A program made the position numbers and the translations under genes. A stretch of DNA of 16,473 nt from Hallerella sp963597395 (GTDB lineage Bacteria; Fibrobacterota; Fibrobacteria; Fibrobacterales; Fibrobacteraceae): positions 1 to 16,473 of the forward strand of contig CAVBPX010000053.1 in assembly GCA_963597395.1 (NCBI GenBank), written 5' to 3'. Positions 6,440 to 13,365 of the stretch are shown here, one piece after another (within the stretch, counting starts at the first letter, position 1; each line of letters opens with the position of its first letter). The notes below the pieces were generated by a model. The model had not been told where the DNA came from and made no database searches. It was given only the letters and a program-made list of their open reading frames with translations.

Positions 6440-8038
6440 ATGGGATTCCCGAAATTCCTATGGGCAAGTTTATTCTTTTTTTCTGTTGCCTTCGCTCTTA
6501 CGAGACAGGATTTGGAACAGATGAAATCGGAATTAGATAATCCCATTACACTAGAAATGCTGGAAAGTATTCTTCTGAAATCGGGAATCCCGTTTGAAAA
6601 ACAAATTAGGCAAGAAAATGAATATCGAGGCGTGTGCAGATTTCGTTCAGAAACGCTCCCTATTTATGTGTTGGCGGAATTTGACCAGGTGGCGTATAAT
6701 TACGGGACAGATAAAGAAAAAAGAATTCTAATTCTGCGTAGTATATATTACGGCGAAAGCGAAACTTCCTTTGCTTATCGTTTTGTAAATGGTCGATTCC
6801 AATACAACAAAAACTATTATAGGCCTGAAAAAAGAAAGGACGTTGAATCTATAATATCAAAGTCTAATTCTATGTTGGATAAAATAGATCTATTGAATTT
6901 TGCTTGTAATGATTCAACTCGATGCCATGTTCAAACTTGTACTCCAGATCAGTTGTCGGATATGTTGGGTAGCAGGGGCTTTTGCAATGGCAGAGGTCCT
7001 AAGGAGACTTGTAACTATCGACTTCCGTTAGACGACGGTGAAACTATGGATATGACCATAACTTATTTAAATGGATTGGCCTTGTCCATTATATTTAATG
7101 CGGAGAAAATGCAAATGGAGGCAACTCCTACAAAGACCGTAAAAATAGGAAAGCAGGAATGGATGGACCATAATTTGCTTTATGGCGAAGGGCTAACTGA
7201 GAAATATGGCGTAGATATAGTTGCCAATAAGGATTTGTCTAACATCAGTGATGTTGAGGATAACTCTTGTGCGTTTCCAAGTGGAGAAAGGAATGGTTGG
7301 TTCGTATTCATGGATTTGCATTTGCGATCCAATGGAAAAAATTATGATTTTATTGAGAAACCAGATATAAAGGAAAACCATCAAGGAGTATGTCCAACAG
7401 GGTTTCATGTCCCAACCTTTGCGGAATGGAAAGAACTGTTCTCGTTTGTTGCCAAGGACAAAGTGAAGTTCCCAAAGTATGAATTGTTTGATGCTTATGA
7501 AAAGGCTGTAGAGGATTGTAAAAATGTTATAGATGAGGTACTTTATGATTTTTCCGAAAAAGCTGTAGAAAAGAAACGAAAGCCACAAAAAAAATTAGAG
7601 TCTATCGAAAAAGAGTTGGATGTTGCGTACAATAAGTGGCGAAAGGGACGGGAAGATAGGTTCATTTGTCGTGATGGCAAAAAATGTCGTTACGATAAAC
7701 ACGAAATGCGAAGAAGGATAGAGGAAGAAATAATCAATCATCTTTGTGCAAAAGGGGCGTGGCCCTTTGACGAGAACGGCGAAGATTTGTGCCTGGATTC
7801 ATATGGTTTTGCGATGCCCTCCGATAGCAAAAAAGGAAATGTGATGTCTTATTGGACTGCTGATGCTAAAGTCTCTCAATGTCATGATGTCTTTGAAAAT
7901 GGTCGCCATCAATGTATTTATGATATAGAAGGGTACAGGTTTTCGATAGAAATAAGACCCTATTTAGGGTTGAAGGAAGAAAGTTCTTCTTTTGGTTTTG
8001 CGTATCTTCGTTGCATAAAGAACAGGAGTAAAAAATGA
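6440..8038 (+). CDS. Secreted FISUMP-domain protein with a charged helical insertion
   Basis: A 532-residue protein. I start at 6440, because AAAAGG (6425-6430) abuts the alternative ATG at 6431 but lies 9 bp before 6440; the 6440 start also gives a typical signal peptide ending AFA. Residues about 152-222 hold a Cys-containing unit (TPDQLSDMLGSRGFC and following) repeated in the next gene. From about 232 the pattern is FISUMP-like (TIGR02145, Fib_succ_major): VKIGKQEWMDHNLLYG, then CPTGFHVPTFAEWKEL, then SYWTAD and a final LRCIK. About 110 residues (roughly 350-445), very rich in Lys/Glu/Arg, interrupt the domain between EWKEL and the GYRF-type core. FISUMP proteins are abundant and surface-exposed in Fibrobacter, with no assigned activity. 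The gene is A/T-rich, and its stop overlaps the next start by ATGA. Confidence 0.82.
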   Translation: MGFPKFLWASLFFFSVAFALTRQDLEQMKSELDNPITLEMLESILLKSGIPFEKQIRQENEYRGVCRFRSETLPIYVLAEFDQVAYNYGTDKEKRILILRSIYYGESETSFAYRFVNGRFQYNKNYYRPEKRKDVESIISKSNSMLDKIDLLNFACNDSTRCHVQTCTPDQLSDMLGSRGFCNGRGPKETCNYRLPLDDGETMDMTITYLNGLALSIIFNAEKMQMEATPTKTVKIGKQEWMDHNLLYGEGLTEKYGVDIVANKDLSNISDVEDNSCAFPSGERNGWFVFMDLHLRSNGKNYDFIEKPDIKENHQGVCPTGFHVPTFAEWKELFSFVAKDKVKFPKYELFDAYEKAVEDCKNVIDEVLYDFSEKAVEKKRKPQKKLESIEKELDVAYNKWRKGREDRFICRDGKKCRYDKHEMRRRIEEEIINHLCAKGAWPFDENGEDLCLDSYGFAMPSDSKKGNVMSYWTADAKVSQCHDVFENGRHQCIYDIEGYRFSIEIRPYLGLKEESSSFGFAYLRCIKNRSKK

Positions 8039-8493
8039 ATAGAATATTGGCTGGAATCGTCTGCGCTTTAATGCTTTTTATGGGGCAATCTGCAGCAGTC
8101 TCCTTAAAGGAATTAAAAAAGTTCCAAACGGAAATAAAAAACGCCTGCTTCCCGAATGCATGTGAGGATGAAAGGCAAATGATGCAACCCTCTGCTGACG
8201 AAATTGAAAAAAAGTTAGGTGTTAAGGGTATGTGTCGTAATGGCGGATTTGATGGAACTGAAGTAATCTGGTGGAATGACGGTGAGAATGTTCCCGATGG
8301 AGTGATGTTTTTTGCGGAACAAGAATGCCTTTATGTCGTTCCTTTAAGTAATAAAAATGCTTCGGCTCATTTTTCCTGTCATGACGATTCTTGCGAAACA
8401 AATGGAAATGCAATTGTATTTGTTCATTTTGGGTGTTATGAGGGGGAATGCTCAGCCAATGCGATGGAAGTTTATCTAAAAGGTCGCCTCTAA
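8035..8493 (+). CDS. Secreted Cys-rich protein sharing a domain with the upstream FISUMP protein
   Basis: A 152-residue protein with a signal peptide (about 1-21, ending QSAA). Eight Cys remain in the mature part (38, 43, 67, 98, 115, 120, 134, 139), an even number suited to disulfides in the periplasm or outside the cell. Residues 52-70 (PSADEIEKKLGVKGMCRNG) align with a segment of the preceding protein (TPDQLSDMLGSRGFCNGRG), and VSLKELKKFQTEI after the signal peptide resembles LTRQDLEQMKSEL there. It looks like a stand-alone copy of that protein's N-terminal half, so the pair may derive from a duplication. The start overlaps the upstream stop by 4 bp. No known family recognised. Confidence 0.75.
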   Translation: MNRILAGIVCALMLFMGQSAAVSLKELKKFQTEIKNACFPNACEDERQMMQPSADEIEKKLGVKGMCRNGGFDGTEVIWWNDGENVPDGVMFFAEQECLYVVPLSNKNASAHFSCHDDSCETNGNAIVFVHFGCYEGECSANAMEVYLKGRL

Positions 8494-8552
8494 AAATGCA
8501 ACAATTCGCAAATGTTCTGCGCAAGCAACAGTTGGCAATATGTGTCCCCCCC

Positions 8553-10646
8553 CTACCTCTTCATCAGCGGCTCGGCCGCCTTTGCGCTAAAGAGGATCGT
8601 GGAGAGGTTGTGAAGAAGCGCGGCGGTGGCGGGCGGTAAAAAGCCGAAGAGGCCGCTGAACATCAGCGCCGTGTTCACCACAACGATTTTCAGATTGTTG
8701 TCGTCAATTTTTTGCATCAGGCGCGAGCCCATCGTGCGGACTTTCACAAGGCCTTCGAGACCGTCCGCGGAAGAAAGGACAATGTCCGCGGTTTCCCCGG
8801 TAATCGCTGCGCTGTCGCCCATGGCAATGCCCGCGTCCGCGTTCACAAGGGCCGGTGCGTCGTTAATGCCGTCGCCAATCATAATCACCTTGTGTCCCAG
8901 ATACTTTTGTGCGGTGATGTAGGCTACCTTGTCTTCGGGGAGCGCCCGTGAAATGTAGTGGTCGATGCCGGTGAGCCTTGCCGCCGTCCGCGCAGCGCCT
9001 TCGTCGTCGCCCGTAATCATGGTGCAGTTTTGGATGCCGCTCCGGTGCAGCGTCTCGATAATTTCCTTTGCGTTTTCGCGGACCGGATCCGTTACCGCGA
9101 GAATGCCCAAAAGCTTTCCCTTTTCGGCCAAATACAGCAGCGATTCGCCGCGATCGATGGCCTCTTGCTGGAGCTTCTCGATTCCTTTTGGGGGCTTGAC
9201 CTTTTCGTCTTCAAAAATAAAGTGCTTGCTTCCGATAAGGAGCTTTTTTCCGTTAAGCGTCGTCGCAATGCCGTGCGCAATCACGTATTCGACTTTCGCA
9301 TGGTCCTCGGGGTGGCGGAGCTTCTTTTTGTTGGAGGCCTGGACAATCGCCTTGGCGACGGGGTGCGCAAAATGCTCTTCGAGGCATGCGGCCATGCGTA
9401 GGACGTCGTTTTCCGAAAGGCCCTGAAATGGAATAATGCGCGAAAGACTGGGCGTCGCAGCGGTCAGCGTTCCCGTTTTGTCAAAAACAACCGTATCCGC
9501 GTTCGCGGCATCTTCGAAAAACTTTCCGCCTTTTACCAGAATGCCGCTTTGGGCCGCTTCGCGCATCGCGCTGAGAATCGCAATCGGCGCAGCGAGCTTC
9601 ATCGCACAGGAATAATCGACCATCAGCGTCGCGAGCGTCTTGGAAATATTTCGCGTCACAAGGAATGTTCCGAGCGCGAGCAAAAAGTTGTATTTGACGA
9701 GCTGGTCCGCGAGCTTCTCGGAGCGAATTTGCGAAGAAACCTTGTATTGCTGCGAGGAATCGATCATCGAAAGAATGTTCTGGACTTTTGTTTGGCTGCC
9801 GATGACGCGAACCTTTACAAAAAGTTCCCCTTCGGTGACGACAGTCCCCGCAAAGACCGTTGCCGAGACTTGCTTTTCGACGGGCAGAGGCTCGCCCGTA
9901 ATCGTCGCCTGGTTCACAAGCGCCTCTCCGCGCAGCACCTCTCCGTCGGCCGGAATCATTCCGCCGGTGCGGACGGCAATCGTATCGCCGGGCTTGATTT
10001 CGTACAAATGAACAGTCTTTTCGGATTTGCCGACCACAAGCTGCACCTTGTCGTTTTCGGAAAGAATCGTATTCGCCAGATTGCGGTAGGATTCCTTTTT
10101 GGTAAAGTCCTCGATGGTCTCGCCGACGGAAAGCATAAAGTTGATGTTTGCCGCGGTCGAAATGTCTCCCGTCACAACGGACATCGTGATGGCTGTCGCA
10201 TCCAAGACCTCGGCCCGGAACGGCTCCCCCGAAGCGAGCGTCTTAAAGCCCTTCCAAATGCGCGGAGCCAAATCGATGACCCGTAGCGCGAGCCGTACTT
10301 GCGGCGGCAAAAACTTTTTAACATAGTGAAGCGCGGTCATCTGGGCGAGCGTTGCGACAAGGCTCGGATGACTTTTCGGCTCTTCGACAGACTTGAGAAG
10401 TTCTTCATCGTCAAGATATTTGGACGAGAGCCTTTTTAAAAAATCAAGGACGGACTTTTCCGAAATTTTCCCGGCGTCATAAAGGACCAAAAACCGGGCG
10501 GTCACCGGGTTTACGGAAACTTTCAAAACGCCATCCAATGCGGACAGCAACTTTTGAACAAGCGCCGCTTGGCGCGGCGCGATTTCTGTTTTGTCGTATC
10601 CAACCCGGATGCGTCCGGGCAAAGAATGTCTAACATAAAATTGCAT
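8553..10646 (-). CDS. P1B-type metal ATPase with SCA metal site, FezB-like candidate
   Basis: A 697-residue P-type ATPase. All catalytic motifs are present: TGEP (250-253, actuator), DKTGT with D389 phosphorylated, HP (428-429, the P1B nucleotide-domain signature), MITGDD (543-548) and GDGIND (591-596). The usual CPx of the transport helix is replaced by S346-C347-A348 with P354 further on (DYSCAMKLAAP). The last helix pair carries LLHNLST. The N-terminus (about 1-70) is HMA-like in outline but lacks CxxC, and has an RHSLPGRIRV start with three Arg. This combination suggests the poorly studied P1B-6 group that includes FezB of ferrosomes, not Cu or Zn exporters. GGGGAAG precedes the ATG. It follows a small helical protein in the same operon. 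Ion and direction are inferred: probably iron, possibly Mn. Confidence 0.88.
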   Translation of the reverse strand: MQFYVRHSLPGRIRVGYDKTEIAPRQAALVQKLLSALDGVLKVSVNPVTARFLVLYDAGKISEKSVLDFLKRLSSKYLDDEELLKSVEEPKSHPSLVATLAQMTALHYVKKFLPPQVRLALRVIDLAPRIWKGFKTLASGEPFRAEVLDATAITMSVVTGDISTAANINFMLSVGETIEDFTKKESYRNLANTILSENDKVQLVVGKSEKTVHLYEIKPGDTIAVRTGGMIPADGEVLRGEALVNQATITGEPLPVEKQVSATVFAGTVVTEGELFVKVRVIGSQTKVQNILSMIDSSQQYKVSSQIRSEKLADQLVKYNFLLALGTFLVTRNISKTLATLMVDYSCAMKLAAPIAILSAMREAAQSGILVKGGKFFEDAANADTVVFDKTGTLTAATPSLSRIIPFQGLSENDVLRMAACLEEHFAHPVAKAIVQASNKKKLRHPEDHAKVEYVIAHGIATTLNGKKLLIGSKHFIFEDEKVKPPKGIEKLQQEAIDRGESLLYLAEKGKLLGILAVTDPVRENAKEIIETLHRSGIQNCTMITGDDEGAARTAARLTGIDHYISRALPEDKVAYITAQKYLGHKVIMIGDGINDAPALVNADAGIAMGDSAAITGETADIVLSSADGLEGLVKVRTMGSRLMQKIDDNNLKIVVVNTALMFSGLFGFLPPATAALLHNLSTILFSAKAAEPLMKR

Positions 10647-10681
10647 GAACTTCCCCGATGTTGGAAACGCTTTTAAAAGGC

Positions 10682-10900
10682 CTACTTCTTCGCGGCCTTT
10701 TTCTTCTGATCCGCTTCGGCGGTCAGGTCTTCGGCGTCTTCCTTGACCTCTTCGACGAATTGCGTCGCGTCACTCTTCAGGCGAATGCCCGCGCTCATCA
10801 CGCGTGCGCAGCTTTTGCGGAAGCAGCTCGTCTTGAGAACCTTGAGCGCGGCAATTCCCGCGGCGGCACCGAGAAAGAAAACTTTTACTTTGCTGTTCAT
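10682..10900 (-). CDS. Small membrane-associated protein, DUF6110-like, partner of the P1B ATPase
   Basis: A 72-residue protein. The ATG at 10900 is chosen because GAGGTC lies just upstream; a longer in-frame form from 10987 would add an unsupported leader. Residues about 5-22 (VKVFFLGAAAGIAALKVL) form a glycine/alanine-rich hydrophobic helix with a GxxxG packing motif. Next come a Cys pair (C26, C31) and a charged C-terminal helix (VEEVKEDAEDL...) ending in a Lys/Ala tail. It resembles the DUF6110-type proteins that I recall next to P1B ATPases in anaerobes, and its size and position match FezA of two-gene ferrosome loci. It ends 35 bp before the ATPase start. The gene is well supported; the family name is from memory. 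Confidence 0.7.
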   Translation of the reverse strand: MNSKVKVFFLGAAAGIAALKVLKTSCFRKSCARVMSAGIRLKSDATQFVEEVKEDAEDLTAEADQKKKAAKK

Positions 10901-10922
10901 AATGACCTCGTTTTGAAAAAGG

Positions 10923-10938
10923 TTTCCAGGTTTGGAAA
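10923..10938. promoter_or_regulatory. Inverted repeat in the leader of the small protein/ATPase operon
   Basis: TTTCCA-GGTT-TGGAAA, 6-bp arms with a 4-nt loop, 22 bp before the small protein's start codon. It is unlike the TTAG-N6-CTAA boxes. It could be an mRNA hairpin or a site for another regulator. Confidence 0.35.
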
Positions 10939-10979
10939 TCCCGATAAAACTATAAATTTTACGGGGGAGTGGCGTGGAG

Positions 10980-10993
10980 TTAGCCAAGGCTTT
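10980..10993. promoter_or_regulatory. Degenerate DtxR-type box upstream of the small protein/ATPase operon
   Basis: TTAGCC-AA-GGCTTT matches the symmetrical TTAGCC-N2-GGCTAA in 12 of 14 positions, missing only the last two. On the minus strand it overlaps TTGGCT at the place where the feo and flavodoxin boxes overlap TTGACT. No good -10 lies 17 bp downstream; TAAAAT would need a 20-bp spacer. The promoter is therefore uncertain and the operator is a candidate only. Confidence 0.4.
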
Positions 10994-10995
10994 TT

Positions 10996-11040
10996 AAAAA
11001 CAAAAAGAAGACCGGCGGAAATGGCTTTCCGGCCGGCCTT
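10996..11040 (-). terminator. Intrinsic terminator of the flavodoxin gene
   Basis: Read on the minus strand, a 14-bp GC-rich stem with a single bulged C (AAGGCCGGC and CGGAAA against TTTCCG and CCGGTCTT), a GCCA loop and then CTTTTTGTTTTT. It lies 23 bp after the flavodoxin stop and separates that gene from the small protein/ATPase operon. Confidence 0.85.
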
Positions 11041-11062
11041 CCAGGAGACAAACCGTTTGCAT

Positions 11063-11485
11063 TTACCTTGCGAGAGCTTCGCCGAGGGCCTTGCACTTTT
11101 CGAGAACTTCGTCGCCCGGGGCCTCTTCGGAAATGACGCTCTCTGCGGCCTTGACGGGTCCGCCGTTAAAACAGTCCTCTTCCCAAACCCGCATCCATTC
11201 GCCGCCTCCCCAGCCGTAAGAACCGAAAAGGACGACTTTTTTACCGGAAAGTTTTGCCTTGACTCCGTTGTAGAAAGGGGCGAATTCGGAATCCTCGAGT
11301 TCTTCGGAACCCATCGCCGGGCATCCGAGCGCAAACGCGTCAAAGGTGTCCGCGCTTTCGGCCTTGAAGTCGCCGCAGTTAAAAAGTTCGGCATCCGCAC
11401 CGGCGCTTTGGGCGCCTTCGAGAACGCTTCGGGCCATCGTTTCGGTATTTCCTGTACCGCTCCAATAGATAACGGCTACTTTCAT
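11063..11485 (-). CDS. Short-chain flavodoxin
   Basis: A 140-residue FMN electron carrier of the short-chain class. The phosphate loop SGTGNTE is at residues 9-15 after the first beta-strand (KVAVIYW). The isoalloxazine loops are around GCPAMGSEEL (54-63) and GSYGWGGGEWM (88-98). Flavodoxin commonly replaces ferredoxin in anaerobes short of iron. That fits its own promoter (TTGACT-17-TATATT) flanked by two DtxR-type palindromes. AAAGGA 8 bp upstream of the ATG is the ribosome binding site, and a strong terminator follows, so it is probably a single-gene transcript. Nothing is missing for function. Confidence 0.95.
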   Translation of the reverse strand: MKVAVIYWSGTGNTETMARSVLEGAQSAGADAELFNCGDFKAESADTFDAFALGCPAMGSEELEDSEFAPFYNGVKAKLSGKKVVLFGSYGWGGGEWMRVWEEDCFNGGPVKAAESVISEEAPGDEVLEKCKALGEALAR

Positions 11486-11499
11486 CGGATAATCCTTTG

Positions 11500-11559
11500 T
11501 TAGCTGAAACTAAATTTCGCGTATAATATACAACAAAACTTTTTGTTAGTCAAGACTAA
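11500..11559. promoter_or_regulatory. Two DtxR-type operators flanking the flavodoxin promoter
   Basis: 11546-11559 is TTAGTC-AA-GACTAA, perfectly symmetrical, and covers the -35. 11500-11513 is TTAGCT-GA-AACTAA, one mismatch in the arms, and lies just downstream of the expected transcription start. These match the array at 565-645 in sequence, length and placement, which links flavodoxin and Feo transport in one regulon. Confidence 0.75.
11525..11553 (-). promoter_or_regulatory. Promoter of the flavodoxin gene
   Basis: On the minus strand, TTGACT (11553-11548), a 17-bp spacer and TATATT (11530-11525), a near-consensus sigma-70-type promoter. It starts only 27 bp after the ZIP gene's stop, so flavodoxin has its own start despite being co-directional with the metal operon upstream. 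Confidence 0.75.
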
Positions 11560-11585
11560 AATTTAAAAAATTTTGGGGCGAAAAA

Positions 11586-12365
11586 TTATCCGAGCGCAAT
11601 GTCGAGCGTCATCATCAGGCTGAATCCGACGGCAAAAAAGACCGTGCCGATGTTCGAGTGGGGCCCTTCGGCGGTTTCCGGAATAAGCTCCTCGACGACG
11701 ACGTAAATCATGGCGCCCGCCGCAAAGCTCAAAAGATAGGGCATCGCCGGAAAAATGAGGGTTGAGGCGACGACGGTAAGCGTCCCGCCCACGGGTTCCA
11801 CGACGCCCGAAAGAATGCCGTAAAGGAACGCCTTGCGTGAAGGGAAACCGGCGGCCTTGAGCGGCATCGAGATGATGGCTCCTTCGGGAATGTTCTGGAT
11901 GGCTATCCCGATGGAGAGCGCAAGCGCCCCGGCAAACGTAATGGAAACGTTTCCGCCGAGAACGCCCCCGAGGACCGCTCCGACGGCCATGCCTTCGGGA
12001 ATATTGTGGAGCGTGACGGCGAGAAGGAGCATCGTTGTGCGCTTTAAATCGGATTTGGGACCTTCCGGCTTTTTCGCGTGGCGGTGCAAATGCGGAATCA
12101 CATGGTCGAGCAAAAGCAAAAAGAGAATCCCCGCCCAAAATCCGAGGACCGCGGGGACAAAGGCTAAACGTCCCATTGCACGGGACTGCCCGATAGCGGG
12201 CAAAAGGAGGCTCCAGATGGAAGCCGCGACCATGACGCCACCCGCAAAGCCTGTAAGCATCCTTTCGACCGGGCGTTTGAGCCTTTCGCGCAAAAAGAAT
12301 ACGAGGGCCGCTCCGAGAGCCGTTCCGCCAAACGGAATAAGCAGTCCGGCGAGAAGAAGTTCCAT
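11586..12365 (-). CDS. ZIP-family divalent metal transporter (GufA/ZupT-like)
   Basis: A 259-residue polytopic inner-membrane protein with about eight helices. The two metal-binding helices carry HNIPEG (120-125) and QNIPEG (157-162), and EELIPE (225-230) lies near the end, as in bacterial GufA/ZupT-type ZIP proteins. A His-rich cytoplasmic loop (HVIPHLHRH, 88-96) sits between helices 3 and 4. Family members usually import Zn2+, sometimes Fe2+ or Mn2+. The ATG follows the stop of the NicO gene by 1 bp and has no strong ribosome binding site, so translation is probably coupled. It is the last gene of a three-gene metal operon. Its substrate cannot be read from sequence. Confidence 0.92.
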   Translation of the reverse strand: MELLLAGLLIPFGGTALGAALVFFLRERLKRPVERMLTGFAGGVMVAASIWSLLLPAIGQSRAMGRLAFVPAVLGFWAGILFLLLLDHVIPHLHRHAKKPEGPKSDLKRTTMLLLAVTLHNIPEGMAVGAVLGGVLGGNVSITFAGALALSIGIAIQNIPEGAIISMPLKAAGFPSRKAFLYGILSGVVEPVGGTLTVVASTLIFPAMPYLLSFAAGAMIYVVVEELIPETAEGPHSNIGTVFFAVGFSLMMTLDIALG

Positions 12366-12366
12366 G

Positions 12367-13365
12367 TTACCGCACGTTCATCAAAAGGAAAACGCCGAGC
12401 AAAAGAATGCACAGTCCGCACAGCATCGAAATGCCCGCGTTGATGCAAACCGCATACCGCTTGAGTTTTCCCACGCGGTGAATGCCCGTATCGATTCCGC
12501 GGCGTACAAGAATCGCTCCGAAACCGAAGCTGGTATTGGTGACGGCCATGCCGAGTCCAATGGCAAAAGCCCCGCACAGGGCTATTCCCGGAAGCTCGTT
12601 CAAAAGGCAAAAGAAAACGACCAGTGCGACGGCGGGGCAGGGGACAATTCCCGTAATAAAGGCGAGCCACAGAAGCTCCTTCCAGTTGGCGTTTTCCGCA
12701 CTTTCGAACGCGTCCCGCTTTTTGCCGGTCGCCTCGCGGATGGAAATCGCAATCAAAAGAACGCCAGTCAAAACAATCAGCGCGTAACTCGCCGTTTCAA
12801 TGTGGATGCGGCTCATCTCGAAAATGGGAAAGAGCGTCGCCTTGGCAATGCCGTAGAGGGCAAAAAGCAAAATGACCGCGGAAAGGGTATGGATTATTGT
12901 AATGGACGATCCGAGCCCTACGCCCTGCAAAAAGCTTCCGCGCCGCGCCAAAAAATAGCTCGCGACAATCGTTTTTCCGTGGCCAGGTCCGATGGCGTGC
13001 ACAAGTCCGTAAATAAAGCACACCAGAAGAAAAATGCCGAGGCTCTTCGTTTCGCCGTTCCTTAGTCTCATCGTCTGCGTGGAAATTTTTTCGCGGAGCG
13101 ACTTTTGCGAGGAAATGAGCCAGTTCCACAGCGCATCGGACCCGATAAAGAAATAGCTCGAGGATGTTTTGACGCTCGCGGCGTCCTGCGAAACCTTGAC
13201 CTCGGATGTGATGGAATCGGGCGCGACCTGTTCCGTTTTGGGAACGGACGTCTTTTTAAAATCAAAGCGCTTTTGGCTCACGTCCGAAAACGCAAGGCTC
13301 GCCGTGCACAAAAGACACGCGATAAAAATCGGCAGAAATTTACTCGGCTGTTTTAAATCGAACAT
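12367..13365 (-). CDS. NicO/RcnA-type nickel/cobalt transporter
   Basis: A 332-residue inner-membrane protein. The N-terminus (1-27) looks like a signal or first helix ending ASLAF, and residues 28-105 are a polar extracytoplasmic region. The membrane domain starts near 109. Signature motifs are HAIGPGHGK (123-131), HTLSA (159-163) and GIVPCPAVALVV (239-250), typical of the NicO family (PF03824) that includes the RcnA Ni2+/Co2+ efflux pump. The long RcnA-type His loop is absent. The ATG lies 26 bp inside the end of the DUF1007 gene, with AAAGGGG as ribosome binding site. NicO with DUF1007 is a recurrent pairing, which suggests a periplasmic metal-handling partner. Efflux is more likely than uptake, but not proven. 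Confidence 0.9.
   Translation of the reverse strand: MFDLKQPSKFLPIFIACLLCTASLAFSDVSQKRFDFKKTSVPKTEQVAPDSITSEVKVSQDAASVKTSSSYFFIGSDALWNWLISSQKSLREKISTQTMRLRNGETKSLGIFLLVCFIYGLVHAIGPGHGKTIVASYFLARRGSFLQGVGLGSSITIIHTLSAVILLFALYGIAKATLFPIFEMSRIHIETASYALIVLTGVLLIAISIREATGKKRDAFESAENANWKELLWLAFITGIVPCPAVALVVFFCLLNELPGIALCGAFAIGLGMAVTNTSFGFGAILVRRGIDTGIHRVGKLKRYAVCINAGISMLCGLCILLLGVFLLMNVR

Noticed and set aside
8494..8552. Terminator or small RNA between the convergent A/T-rich operon and the ATPase gene
   Set aside because: Only weak stems such as TTCGCA with TGCGCAA (one bulge) are visible, with no clean T run. The eight-C run at 8546-8553 lies outside coding sequence apart from the stop codon and gives no clear effect.
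11833..13065. 410-residue plus-strand open frame across the ZIP and NicO genes
   Set aside because: It spans two genes that have clear family motifs on the minus strand, and its own translation is low-complexity and basic.
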